From CAISTG01 sp964455185 (GTDB lineage: Bacteria > Patescibacteriota > Patescibacteriia > 2-01-FULL-39-33), in the NCBI GenBank assembly GCA_964455185.1, contig CAYVUR010000002.1, positions 1-56,951 on the forward strand: DNA of 56,951 nt. The letters run 5' to 3'. Shown piece after piece: positions 1 to 9,300 of the stretch. The stretch's first letter is position 1. The number at the start of each line of letters is the position of its first letter. The notes under the pieces are model-generated. The model worked only from the letters and a program-made list of their open reading frames with translations. It was not told the DNA's origin and ran no database searches. The translations under genes were made by a program, and so were the position numbers.

Positions 1-44
1 AAATTTTATAAAAAACAAAAATTAGCTTTTATTTTAATTTTATC

Positions 45-74
45 TTGATTTTTTTACTTGTTTTATGTTATTAT
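45..74 (+). promoter_or_regulatory. putative promoter of lepB-hisS
   Basis: TTGATT at 45-50 and TATTAT at 69-74 are 18 bp apart, and the -10 has an extended TGT just before it (66-68). It lies about 50 bp upstream of the lepB start. The match is moderate and the whole region is AT-rich, so chance resemblance is possible. Confidence 0.35.
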
Positions 75-127
75 TATTTCAGTTATAAACATAATAACCT
101 TCCTGTGGATAAATTAAAATTATAAAA

Positions 128-727
128 ATGTACGACTTAAACAATATTAACAATAATGAATCTAGGTTAGAAAGACCTTTATGGCAAAAGATATCAGAAT
201 TTATATGGGAGATGGTTCGGGTAGCTATAATTTCTTTAGCCATAATAATTCCAGTACGTTATTTTTTAATTCAACCATTTTATGTAAAAGGTGCTTCAAT
301 GGAGCCAAATTTTTATGATCATGAGTATTTAATAATTGATGAAATAAGTTATAGATTTAATCAACCTAAAAGAGGCGATATAGTTGTTTTTAGATATCCC
401 AAAGATCCTAAGCAATTTTTTATTAAAAGAATCATTGGTTTGCCGGGTGAAAGAATTAAAATAGAAAATAATAAAGTTTACATAAATGGAACTATTTTAA
501 ATGAAGCCTATCTTGAGCCTGGAACAGAAACTGTTTTGGCCTTAAAAGGTTATGGCGATGTAATTCTTGGTTCTGATGAATATTTTTTATTAGGTGATAA
601 TCGTTCTCAAAGTTTAGATTCTAGAATTTTTGGACCAGTTAAACGAGAATATATCATAGGAAAGACTTGGTTAAGAGGTTGGCCTTTTAATAGAGTAACT
701 TTTTTTAGTTCTCCTGAATACAAATAA
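128..727 (+). CDS. lepB: signal peptidase I
   Basis: Membrane-bound serine protease (S26 family) that cleaves signal peptides from exported proteins on the outer face of the cytoplasmic membrane. One N-terminal membrane helix is visible at about residues 27-48. The catalytic serine is Ser57 in the SMEP box and the general-base lysine is Lys100 in FFIKRIIGLPGE. The late conserved LGDNRSQSLDSR box is at about 155-166. At 199 aa it is a normal short Gram-positive-like form. hisS starts 3 nt after its stop, so the two are probably cotranscribed. No clear SD precedes the ATG. Its substrates probably include the large signal-peptide-bearing surface proteins encoded downstream. Confidence 0.95.
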   Translation: MYDLNNINNNESRLERPLWQKISEFIWEMVRVAIISLAIIIPVRYFLIQPFYVKGASMEPNFYDHEYLIIDEISYRFNQPKRGDIVVFRYPKDPKQFFIKRIIGLPGERIKIENNKVYINGTILNEAYLEPGTETVLALKGYGDVILGSDEYFLLGDNRSQSLDSRIFGPVKREYIIGKTWLRGWPFNRVTFFSSPEYK

Positions 728-730
728 ACT

Positions 731-2254
731 ATGCCAAAATTAAAGAAAAAAGAAGAAAATAAAGAAATAAAAAAGAAAAAGCAACTAAAGAAAGAGTTAG
801 CTACTGTTACTGGTATGAGAGATATTTTGCCTCAAGATCAGAAATATTGGCGCGCTGTTATTAATTCAGTTCAAAAAATAGCTAATGATTATGGTTATGG
901 ATTAATTGAGACACCTATTTTAGAATTAGCTGAAGTTTTTACCAAAGGTATTGGAAAACAAACTGACGTGGTTGAAAAAGAGATGTATTCTTTTATCGAT
1001 CAAGGAGGTGATCATCTGGTAGTTCGTCCAGAAGGTACTGCTTCAATAGTAAGAGCTTATGTTCAGCATGGAATGATTAATCAACCACAACCAGTAAAAC
1101 TTTTTTATTATGGTCCAATGTTTCGCCATGAAAAGCCTCAATCGGGACGTTTTCGTCAGTTTTATCAAGCAGGATTTGAAGCTATAGGAGAGGCAGGCCC
1201 AGCTTTAGACGCTCAAATGATTCTTATGGGTTATAATTGTATTAATGATTTAGGAATTGATTGTAATATACAAGTCAATAGTATTGGTTGTCCTATTTGT
1301 CGCGAAGAGTATAAAAAAGCTTTAATTAAGTATTATAAACAATATCAAAAGCAGTTGTGTGATAATTGTAAAATACGCTTAAATAAAAATCCAATGCGAT
1401 TGTTGGATTGTAAAGAATCTTCTTGTCAGGAATTGCGAGCTAACGCGCCTCAAATACTTGATTATCTTGATGATGAATGTAAGAAACATTTTATGAAAGT
1501 AGTTGAATATCTTGATGAATTAAATCTTCCTTATGAGCTTAATCCTAGGATTGTAAGAGGATTAGATTATTATAATCGAACTGTTTTTGAATATTGGTCG
1601 GTTGATGATAGTGAAGGTAAAGTAGCTTTCGGCGGCGGTGGACGCTATGATGGTTTAGTTCAATTATTAGGTGGCAGAGAAAATACTCCAGCTTGTGGTT
1701 TTTCTTTAGGTATAGATAGAATAGTAACTAAATTACGTGATAAAAATATTGAGTTTCCTGAATTATATCAACCTGATATTTTTGTAGCCCAATTAGGAGA
1801 AAGCGCTAAGAAAAAAGCTATGATTTTATATGAATCTTTAAGAAAAAAGTTCAAGGTTTCGCAAGCTTTTTATAAGGATAGCTTAAAAGCACAATTAGAG
1901 ATAGCTAATAAATTAAAAGTTAAATACACTTTAATAATAGGTCAAAAAGAAGTTGGTGAAGGAACTATAATGTTACGTGATATGGATGGTGGAGTCCAAG
2001 AAATAATAGATTATAATAAAGCTGAAAATGTAATAGCTAAAAAATTAGAAAAACACATTGATAGTGTTGGAATAAAAATAGTGGACGATGAAAATATTAA
2101 ATCTACCTTATTTAAGTCTAATAAAAAAAATAAAAATTATGATTTATTAAGAGAAGTTGATGACTTTAACGATGATAATGATTTTATTTATTTTGATGAT
2201 TTGGATAAATCAGAAGATTTAATGATTGACAATTCTTTTTCTGATGATTATTAA
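731..2254 (+). CDS. hisS: histidyl-tRNA synthetase with N- and C-terminal tails
   Basis: Class II aminoacyl-tRNA synthetase that charges tRNA-His in the cytoplasm. Visible signatures are motif 2 (FRHEKPQSGRFRQF, about residue 131), the bacterial four-cysteine insertion (CPIC and CDNC, about 187-220), the histidine-binding LDYYNRTVFE (about 278), GGGGRYDGL (about 301) and motif 3 GFSLGIDRI (about 323), followed by an anticodon-binding domain. The protein is longer than usual (507 aa, against roughly 420-430). It has a lysine-rich leader of about 25 residues and an acidic, aspartate-rich tail of about 60 residues after the anticodon-binding domain. The tails do not affect the family call, and their role is unknown. 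Confidence 0.95.
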   Translation: MPKLKKKEENKEIKKKKQLKKELATVTGMRDILPQDQKYWRAVINSVQKIANDYGYGLIETPILELAEVFTKGIGKQTDVVEKEMYSFIDQGGDHLVVRPEGTASIVRAYVQHGMINQPQPVKLFYYGPMFRHEKPQSGRFRQFYQAGFEAIGEAGPALDAQMILMGYNCINDLGIDCNIQVNSIGCPICREEYKKALIKYYKQYQKQLCDNCKIRLNKNPMRLLDCKESSCQELRANAPQILDYLDDECKKHFMKVVEYLDELNLPYELNPRIVRGLDYYNRTVFEYWSVDDSEGKVAFGGGGRYDGLVQLLGGRENTPACGFSLGIDRIVTKLRDKNIEFPELYQPDIFVAQLGESAKKKAMILYESLRKKFKVSQAFYKDSLKAQLEIANKLKVKYTLIIGQKEVGEGTIMLRDMDGGVQEIIDYNKAENVIAKKLEKHIDSVGIKIVDDENIKSTLFKSNKKNKNYDLLREVDDFNDDNDFIYFDDLDKSEDLMIDNSFSDDY

Positions 2255-2266
2255 TTAATAAAATTT

Positions 2267-2327
2267 GTTTAATGACCATAGCTTTTTCGATTTATTAATT
2301 AATTCGATGAAGCCGTGGCCATTAAGC
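2267..2327 (+). promoter_or_regulatory. long imperfect hairpin in the rpsU leader
   Basis: The arms 2271-2290 and 2304-2323 pair at 17 of 20 positions (two of them G-U), around an AT-rich 13-nt loop. Pairing continues outward by about four more pairs to 2267/2327. No T-run follows, so this is not an intrinsic terminator of hisS. It lies about 40 nt upstream of the rpsU start. It may be an autoregulatory leader or a processing site. Confidence 0.6.
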
Positions 2328-2352
2328 TACGATAAAAAAATAAAAAGAAAGC

Positions 2353-2368
2353 GAGGTGAAACAGCGTG
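2353..2368 (+). promoter_or_regulatory. strong SD and GTG start of rpsU
   Basis: GAGGTGA at 2353-2359 is complementary to the canonical 16S 3' end and sits 6 nt before GTG 2366. It decides the start and is unusual for this window, where most genes have only AT-rich sequence before ATG. Confidence 0.8.
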
Positions 2369-2605
2369 GCAGAAGTAAAGAGAAAAAAAGGAGAAACTTT
2401 TGAATCTTTAATTAGAAGATTTTCTAAAAAAGTGCAACAAAGTGGCAGATTACTTCAGTCTCGAAAAATTCGTTATTATACTAAAAAGAAAAATAAGACC
2501 GCTATTCGAGCTGCAGCTTCTAGAAGAGAAGAAATAACTGCTAAACGTGAATATTTGAAAAAAATTGGTAAATTAGTAGAAGAACCTACTCAAATTAGAA
2601 AATAA
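2366..2605 (+). CDS. rpsU: 30S ribosomal protein S21 (bS21)
   Basis: Small basic protein of the 30S platform, beside the 3' end of 16S rRNA. The sequence shows the S21 pattern GETFESLIRRFSKKVQQSG followed by a lysine/arginine-rich helix with KTAIRAAASRR, and has 79 residues (family about 58-75). The start is GTG at 2366, set by a strong SD (GAGGTGA, 2353-2359) 6 nt upstream. This is one of the few genes here with a canonical SD, in contrast to the SD-less S10-spc genes. A long hairpin at 2267-2327 precedes it and another follows in the spacer to yqeY. bS21 neighbours the anti-SD on the ribosome, so SD-dependent autoregulation is an attractive but unproven inference. Confidence 0.93.
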   Translation: MAEVKRKKGETFESLIRRFSKKVQQSGRLLQSRKIRYYTKKKNKTAIRAAASRREEITAKREYLKKIGKLVEEPTQIRK

Positions 2606-2616
2606 CAAGTATTTAG

Positions 2617-2652
2617 ATCTCTTCTTCGTCTGTGAAACAGGCGAGGAAAGAT
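2617..2652 (+). promoter_or_regulatory. rpsU-yqeY intergenic hairpin
   Basis: Arms 2617-2633 and 2637-2652 pair over 16 positions with one bulged C and two G-U pairs, closing on a GAA triloop. No T-tract follows in either direction. It could be an mRNA processing or stabilising element between rpsU and yqeY. Confidence 0.55.
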
Positions 2653-2667
2653 GTAAAAATTTGATAT

Positions 2668-3123
2668 ATGATTGAAAAACAAATTTCGCAAGCCTTTCTT
2701 GAGGCCTATAAAAATAAAGAAAATGAAATAGTAGAAACTTTAAGAATGATTAAAGCTGCTTTAATAAATCGTAAAGTAGAAAAAATGATTAATAAAGATG
2801 ATGAATTACCAGATGAAGAAGTAATTGCAGTATTAAAAACTGAAGTTAAAAAAAGGCAAGATTCTATTGAATCATATCGCCAAGGAGATAGAGAAGATTT
2901 AGCTCTTAAAGAAGAAACTGAATTAGCAATTATTAAAAAATTTTTACCAGAACAATTATCTGAAGAACAAATAAAATCTTTAGTTTTAGAAGTTATTTCA
3001 GAAGTTGGTAATCCCGGAGTATCGGGTTTTGGTAAAATTATGGGATTAGTTATGTCTAAAACTAAAGGCGCTGCAGATGGTAATATTGTTTCACGAATAG
3101 TTAAAGAAGAATTATCTAAATAA
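2668..3123 (+). CDS. yqeY: GatB/YqeY domain protein
   Basis: A 151-aa helical protein of the YqeY family. This resembles the tail domain of the GatB subunit of the amidotransferase that makes Gln-tRNA and Asn-tRNA, and its stand-alone role is not firmly known. The family pattern is clear: LRMIKAALINRKVEK, then EEVIAVLKTEVKKRQDSIE, then EETELAIIKKFLPEQLSEE and a C-terminal GKIMGLVMSKTKGAADG. The length is normal. It follows rpsU by 62 nt, and an rpsU-yqeY pairing is common in bacteria. The start is ATG 2668 without an SD; the nearest purine tract lies inside the upstream hairpin and is too far away. Confidence 0.9.
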   Translation: MIEKQISQAFLEAYKNKENEIVETLRMIKAALINRKVEKMINKDDELPDEEVIAVLKTEVKKRQDSIESYRQGDREDLALKEETELAIIKKFLPEQLSEEQIKSLVLEVISEVGNPGVSGFGKIMGLVMSKTKGAADGNIVSRIVKEELSK

Positions 3124-3149
3124 TTATTAATAATGGAAGGTGACTGTGA

Positions 3150-3155
3150 TAAAAT
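3150..3155 (+). promoter_or_regulatory. putative extended -10 upstream of the first surface-protein gene
   Basis: TAAAAT at 3150-3155 is preceded by TGA (3147-3149), an extended -10 element, with no good -35. A transcript starting near 3162 would exclude the upstream GTG candidates (3140, 3146) and favour ATG 3191. Confidence 0.3.
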
Positions 3156-3190
3156 ATAAATATATTTTTTTATCAAATAAAAATCTCAAT

Positions 3191-6100
3191 ATGAAAAGCC
3201 TTTTTACCATGCTAAGGCGAAGAATTAGCGCTAGAAAGCAGCTTCTATGCTTTTTGGCGTTTTTTATTACTAGTTATGGATTATTAGCCTTAGGAGCTTC
3301 GGCTCAAGATCTCAATGCTCAAACTATAGCAGAACAATCTGGATTACCTACAGTAAGTCTAGCAACTTTTATTGGTCGATTGATTCAGATTTTTTTCGGT
3401 TTATTAGGGGTAATTGCTTTAGCGCTTTTGATGTATGGAGGTTTTGTTTGGATGACAGCAGCAGGTGATCCAAATAAAGTAGATAAAGCTAAAAAAATAA
3501 TTCAAAATGCTATCGTTGGATTAGTAATAATTTTTTCTGCCTTTGCGATCACCACATTTTTAATGGGAATTTTTGGTAGATATTTTGGTGGAGCCGGAGG
3601 TGGAAGTGGCGAAAATTATTTAGGTGGAGTTAATGATTGGGGGAGATCAGGAATAGGTGAAGGGCCAATAGAAAGTGTTTATCCTAAACCTAATCAAGTA
3701 AATGTTCCTATTAATACTCGAATTGCTATAACTTTTAAGCAAGCAATTAGACCAGATTCTATTTGTGAAACTGATAATAATGGTAAGTGTAATGGAGGTT
3801 TGGCAAAAAATATTGAAATTTGTGAGACTAGCTCTACCAACACCAATTGCTTAGTTAATTCTTCCTTTTTTAATGTTTCTAGTACTGTAACTCAAACTGA
3901 AGATGGCAAAACTTTTGTCTTTATACCCCAAAGATTTTTAGGTAATAAAGATAATCAAATTAGAATATTTAAAGTTACTGTTAATGGTAATGTTAAAACT
4001 TCTTCTACAGGAGATTCTATTTTTAAAGGTTATCGTGTTAATTATTATGCTTGGCAATTCAAAACTAATGGCGAATTAGATTTGAATCCTCCAGAAATAG
4101 CTAAATTTGAAATTTATCCTTATCCAGATAATGAATCTGATATTTATAGTGTTGGTTCAGATGCTACTGTTGGGTCACAGACTATTACTATTAATCAAAA
4201 TAATTTAAAAGCCGAGATACTACCTAAACTTAATGGTCAAGAAATAACTAGTAATTTTGAAAAACAATTAAATAATCCAGCTGGAGCGCCGAGTGGAATG
4301 AAAGTTATAATTAAATCTGCTTTAGGATTCAATGTTATTCAATCCGGTAGTATTAATTTTACTGTTGGTGGAGGTGCTACTTATGCAGAATTTTCTGAAT
4401 TCGCAGCTTCATCTTTAAAGATTTCTTTTAGTAATACCGGAGTTTGTTCTGGAAAATCTAGGTGTTTGCCCATTGTTGATAAGAAATTTATTGAAACAGG
4501 AGCTGGTTTTTCAATTGAATCATCTTCAGATTTTGTTGATGGATTAAGTTGGTCTTTTAATGTTACCGCGTCATCAAATGGAGACGAATTATCTTTATTT
4601 GATAAAGATAAATCAGTTGTTAATTTTATTTTTGTTGACTCAAATGATAATAGAACAAAAATTACTAAAACAATTGTTTCTGAAGATGGACGTAGTTCCG
4701 TAAATAAAGATTATATTCCAATTAAAAAGGATTCTGATTCTGAAAAAACTGCTAATAATTTAGTAAATGCTTTAAATAATAATACAGGCGGAAGAGTAGA
4801 AGCCGTCACAACCACAGGTGGTGTTAAAAAAAAAACAAAAAATGCAGGATTTAATGATTTAAGAATAGTTTCTAATTCTAGTAGTTTGGCTATTGATGGC
4901 ACATCTTTATCGGGTAGAGCCAAAGTTATTGGTTGGACAATTAAGCCAGAGAATTCAAAACTCAAAGATCCTTTCAATAATTCAATTTTTAGGATTACTT
5001 TTAATGAAGCTATTAATCCAATCAAGGTATCTGATTATATTAAAGTTTATTCTGGCGAAACCCAAATACAAGCTTCAACTACCATTACTAATCAATATCA
5101 CACAGTTGAATTAAAAGGAATTACTCCCTGCGGCACTAATGCTTGTGGTGATCAAATTTTTTGCTGGGTTAATCCGTCAACATCATCTCCGGAATCAGTG
5201 CCGATTAGAATAGTTGTAAATGCGGCATCTTTGAGGGCTTGTTCTAATGGAGATCAAAATTCTATTGGAAATGAATGGTGTAGAATTTTTGGTGGCACCT
5301 GTTCTGATGGGCAAAAGTGTAAGAACAAAAATCTTTTTTATCCCGAAGCTACTAGTGAATCTGATGGAATTACTGATATGTCCAACAACTCTCTTAATGG
5401 TAATTTTAATAAAGCCGAGGATAATAATGGAAATTTATTTGATAATGCTGAAGGAAAAACAGGTAATTGCAATAGTTGTTCTGGCTTTAATAATCCTTAT
5501 AATTTAAACTTAACTTTAGATAAAAATTATCAACCAACTTATAATCCTTCCAATGATGCCGGCGATGATTTTCAATGGTCTTTCTATCTATCTAATCAAG
5601 TAGATAATCAATCACCATTAATTAAAGAAATACATCCTGTGGGTGATGAAATTTATGGTTGGCAACAGGGACAATCTTTTTCTCAACCTGTAGAAATTAT
5701 TTTTGATCGTTTAATGAGTTTTTCTACTCTTAAACCCGGTTGGGGATATTCTAATTATAGAAATAATGATGCTTGGTTTAGAAGGTTTTTAGTTTTAAAA
5801 ACTATTACTGCTAAGGCTAATCCCATTGGTTATTGGGTAAATTCTTTAGACATAGATAAAGATGGAGATAAATTAGCTGATTTTACTAAGGCCCTAATTA
5901 ATCATAATCCCTTTGATCAATCTGTTACTTATGGCCCCTTGGTTGGCTCTGGGGTAATGTCTATAACTCAAAATTGTTTCTTACCGGCTGGAGGCCCACA
6001 ACATGCCGCTGATCCTAATAATCAGAATACTGGAGTTATCGTTAATGAGTGTATTTATGATAGTTCTGGATCTGGCACTTTAAATTGTACTACTGATGAT

Positions 6101-6334
6101 GCTTCTAGTTCTGAAAAGGTAAAATTACCTCAGCCAGCTTCTTATGGTTATATGAATTGTGCTGATATTGAGGGTGCCCAGGTTTGTAATTCGGATCAGT
6201 CTTGTAAGGTGCCTTATTATGATAAAAATAATCCTAGTACAGATAAAGCTGGAAGCTGGATCGTAACCAAAGACAAGAAAGCTAATAGTAACGGTATAAC
6301 CGGATGTTGTTTTGGTAAGTGTGTAACTCCCTAA
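3191..6334 (+). CDS. giant surface protein 1: pilin-like module plus Big_5-like domains
   Basis: Exported surface protein of 1047 aa. ATG 3191 is chosen because it gives a clean signal peptide (basic RRRISARK, hydrophobic core, ASAQ cleavage region). An upstream GTG at 3140 would add 17 residues in front of it. Two membrane helices (about 60-85 and 107-128) flank GGFVWMTAAGDPNKVDKAKK, the two-helix VirB2-like T4SS pilin layout common in Candidate Phyla Radiation genomes. Outside follow bacterial Ig-like (Big_5-type) segments at about 160-310, 594 and 808, an Asp-rich calcium-site-like DIDKDGDKLADF near 887, and a cysteine-rich C-terminus. No LPXTG-like anchor was seen. The next gene is a paralogue with the same N-terminus. 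The exact function is unknown; adhesion or cell-surface attachment is an inference. Confidence 0.75.
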   Translation: MKSLFTMLRRRISARKQLLCFLAFFITSYGLLALGASAQDLNAQTIAEQSGLPTVSLATFIGRLIQIFFGLLGVIALALLMYGGFVWMTAAGDPNKVDKAKKIIQNAIVGLVIIFSAFAITTFLMGIFGRYFGGAGGGSGENYLGGVNDWGRSGIGEGPIESVYPKPNQVNVPINTRIAITFKQAIRPDSICETDNNGKCNGGLAKNIEICETSSTNTNCLVNSSFFNVSSTVTQTEDGKTFVFIPQRFLGNKDNQIRIFKVTVNGNVKTSSTGDSIFKGYRVNYYAWQFKTNGELDLNPPEIAKFEIYPYPDNESDIYSVGSDATVGSQTITINQNNLKAEILPKLNGQEITSNFEKQLNNPAGAPSGMKVIIKSALGFNVIQSGSINFTVGGGATYAEFSEFAASSLKISFSNTGVCSGKSRCLPIVDKKFIETGAGFSIESSSDFVDGLSWSFNVTASSNGDELSLFDKDKSVVNFIFVDSNDNRTKITKTIVSEDGRSSVNKDYIPIKKDSDSEKTANNLVNALNNNTGGRVEAVTTTGGVKKKTKNAGFNDLRIVSNSSSLAIDGTSLSGRAKVIGWTIKPENSKLKDPFNNSIFRITFNEAINPIKVSDYIKVYSGETQIQASTTITNQYHTVELKGITPCGTNACGDQIFCWVNPSTSSPESVPIRIVVNAASLRACSNGDQNSIGNEWCRIFGGTCSDGQKCKNKNLFYPEATSESDGITDMSNNSLNGNFNKAEDNNGNLFDNAEGKTGNCNSCSGFNNPYNLNLTLDKNYQPTYNPSNDAGDDFQWSFYLSNQVDNQSPLIKEIHPVGDEIYGWQQGQSFSQPVEIIFDRLMSFSTLKPGWGYSNYRNNDAWFRRFLVLKTITAKANPIGYWVNSLDIDKDGDKLADFTKALINHNPFDQSVTYGPLVGSGVMSITQNCFLPAGGPQHAADPNNQNTGVIVNECIYDSSGSGTLNCTTDDASSSEKVKLPQPASYGYMNCADIEGAQVCNSDQSCKVPYYDKNNPSTDKAGSWIVTKDKKANSNGITGCCFGKCVTP

Positions 6335-6381
6335 TTTTAATATTTGGGATTTGTTTATAAATTAAATATGAATTAAAGCCT

Positions 6382-9300
6382 ATGTTTCAAGGGCTATTAA
6401 ATAAAAAAAGAACAAAAAGAATTATTTTTCATTTGATTAATTATTTTGTTATTTTCTTTTTGTTTCCATTTTTAGTTCAGGCGCAGGATTTAACTTTAGA
6501 ATCAATTAGTGGTCCTTTTGGTAATGTAAGTTTGGCTAGCTTTATTGCTGGATTAATTAAAGTATTTTTAGGTATTATTGGAGTGATATTTATTCTCCTG
6601 ATTTTATATGCTGGTTTTAATTGGATGACAGCAGGCGGTGATCCTAATAAAGTAGATAAAGCCAAAAAAATAATAACTGCGTCTTTAATTGGTTTGACAA
6701 TTATAATATCAGCTTTTGCTATTACTTCATTTTTAATGAATGTTTTTGGATTAAATAGTTCATCAAATATTGGTTCAAGCTGTCAGCCTGGAACAATTAA
6801 TTCTTGTGTGGTTGGCGAATATTGTCCAGGAACTAAAACCTGTAATGATTTAGGAATGTGGGGTGTTTGTATTAAAGATGATCCTAGCTGTCAAGACGAT
6901 TTTGATAATGATCCATATAATCCTAATAATCACTGGTCTATTTATTATAATGATCCATTTATAACTTATATTTCTCCAGCTAAAGACATTGAAAATAATA
7001 ATCCAGATTATGGATTTTGGACTAATGCATTAATTAAAGACGACATACCCAATGGTGCTCCAGGTAATTATATAACTATTTGGGGTCGTCATTTTGGAAA
7101 TGTTACTGGAACAGTAATTTTCAAAGATGTTATTAATAACACTACTACCACCGCTCCATTAGCTAATTGTATGGGTGCTTGGAAAAGTAATCAAATTATA
7201 GTTGAAGTGCCTTATGGATTAAATATTTCTAATATTAATTATAATGAAATTTCTTCTACTACTGAGATTAATTATCAAGTAGCTGTTATAACTGCAGAAA
7301 ATCTTGAAACAGCGACAGCTTCAGCTACGCCATCGAAAATTAGTAATTATAAAGGATTTTTGGTTAATAATGTAGTTCGCCCCGGTATTTGTAGCACCGT
7401 TCCTTCTTTTGGGGCTTACCCCGCTACTACCACAATAAGTGGTAATAATTTTCCAACTTCAGGTATTCAAAATGTTGTTTGGTCAATGCGTGGCTTTGAT
7501 TCCACTGCTTTAAGTTGGGTTAGTCAAAATATTACAAGTACAGCTAGTAATTGGACTGTTACAAGTACAATTGAAACTTTACCAGAGAACAAAAAAGGCA
7601 GAACTAGTATTAGAATTTATAATGGTTCAGAGTACAGTAATTATTATGTTTTTTTGTTAAGTACTGGCAAGTTGAATGATCCTTGTGGTTATGATTCTAA
7701 TGCTTGTAATGAAGATATTGATACTTGTGCTCTCACTGGATTAAAGTGCCAGTTTTGTCAAAAAGTTAGTTCAACTCTGCCTAATTATAATCCTAATTGT
7801 AATCCAGCAAAAAATTGTACTTGTCAACCAGATATTTTTACTGTTTGTGAAAATGGGGAAGAAGAAACTTGCTCAATTGGCGGTTGTTCTGGTAAAAAAG
7901 TTTGTGTCAATGGACAATGGTCTGATTGTCAAAAAATTAATTCAGAATGTATTCCTTATTTAGGAATGTCAACTTCTACTTTATCCGTTTTTACTTGGCC
8001 GTTTATCGCTAGAAAAAATCCTAAACCGGGAATGAGTTGTTCTTCGGAACTTTGGAATGATGAAACTTGTAATTTAAATGGCTGTGTTTCTAAAGATTTA
8101 TTTTGTAAGATAGATGGCTCAGATAAGGGTTTTATAGAAATTTATAATCCAACCTCATCAACAAAACAATTTTATTTATGTCCTATTATTTGGAGTAAAA
8201 AAGCTAAAGAGTTAAATCGCCAGTTAGATCCAAATCTTCTATTAGGTATAAAAAGTATAATACAAGAAGAAGATGATGGTTCAATTTATATTAAAGGAGG
8301 ACCTACCGGATATCCAAATACAAGCACTAAAATTTTTAGTGAGAATATTTTTTTACCATTTGGAGATTATAATTTATTTATTAAATTAAAAGCCACGACT
8401 ACCAACAATGATAGTTTTATGTATCATTTACCCGGAATGTCTCAGTCTTCTTTTTTACGACATATTGTTAATAATACAAGCACTAATAATTGGCAATGGC
8501 AAAAAATAAAATTTTCATTATCAAGTAATACCACAGGAACAATAGAAATTGCTTGGCGAGAAACAAATTATTTTGATTTTTTATTTTTATCCAAAGGAGA
8601 TTGTAATCAAGAAAGTATTTCAGCTAATAGTTTTAAGAAAATTGATTTACCAGTTAATGATTATAATCAATTTTTGTTAGTAGGAGTTGATAATGCAGAA
8701 ATTTTTGATTCTTATTTAATTAATTCCTCATCTTCTGCTTTTTATCCTTATTCTTTCGGTCGTATAGCTGATGGAGATAAAGGTAATTTTGTTTATTTTG
8801 CTTCATCAACTCCCGGCGCTTCAAATGGGGTTGTTGCTAGTGGAGAAAATTTAGCTGATAATCCGATTATCAATGAAGTATCTTTAAGTAGTGGTCCTTG
8901 CATCTGTGTTCAAAAAGGAAATTTTTGTAAACCTGGAGAAATTGATCGTAAAATTTGTCCTAAAATTGGTAAATGTGATTATATCAGGATTTGCGACGCC
9001 AATGGTTATTTTGGTACTTGTGTTAAAGCTGACCCAAATTGTATTGATTATCCTATTCAAGCTACCTCTACTTTATCTATTTTTACTTGGTCGTTTTTGG
9101 CTTCAGCTGTTCCTCCAGCTGGTGCTTTCCAAGTTGTTGTTGATTGTAATAGAAGTCCGCAATGTTTAGATTCTGATTTATTGCCATCACCTACACCTTG
9201 GCCTAATAAATGGAATACTTCTACTAATTCCAATTTAGCAATTGAAGATAGTTTGGCTTGTACTAATTCTGTTATTTCTGCTAGGTTTACGATGCCGATT

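Noticed and set aside
2706..3176. 156-codon minus-strand frame opposite yqeY
   Set aside because: It mirrors the yqeY coding pattern and has no start signal or recognisable domain.
3140..3190. GTG 3140 or 3146 as start of the first giant surface gene
   Set aside because: They would put 15-17 polar and aromatic residues before a good signal peptide, and a possible extended -10 overlaps this stretch; ATG 3191 is preferred.
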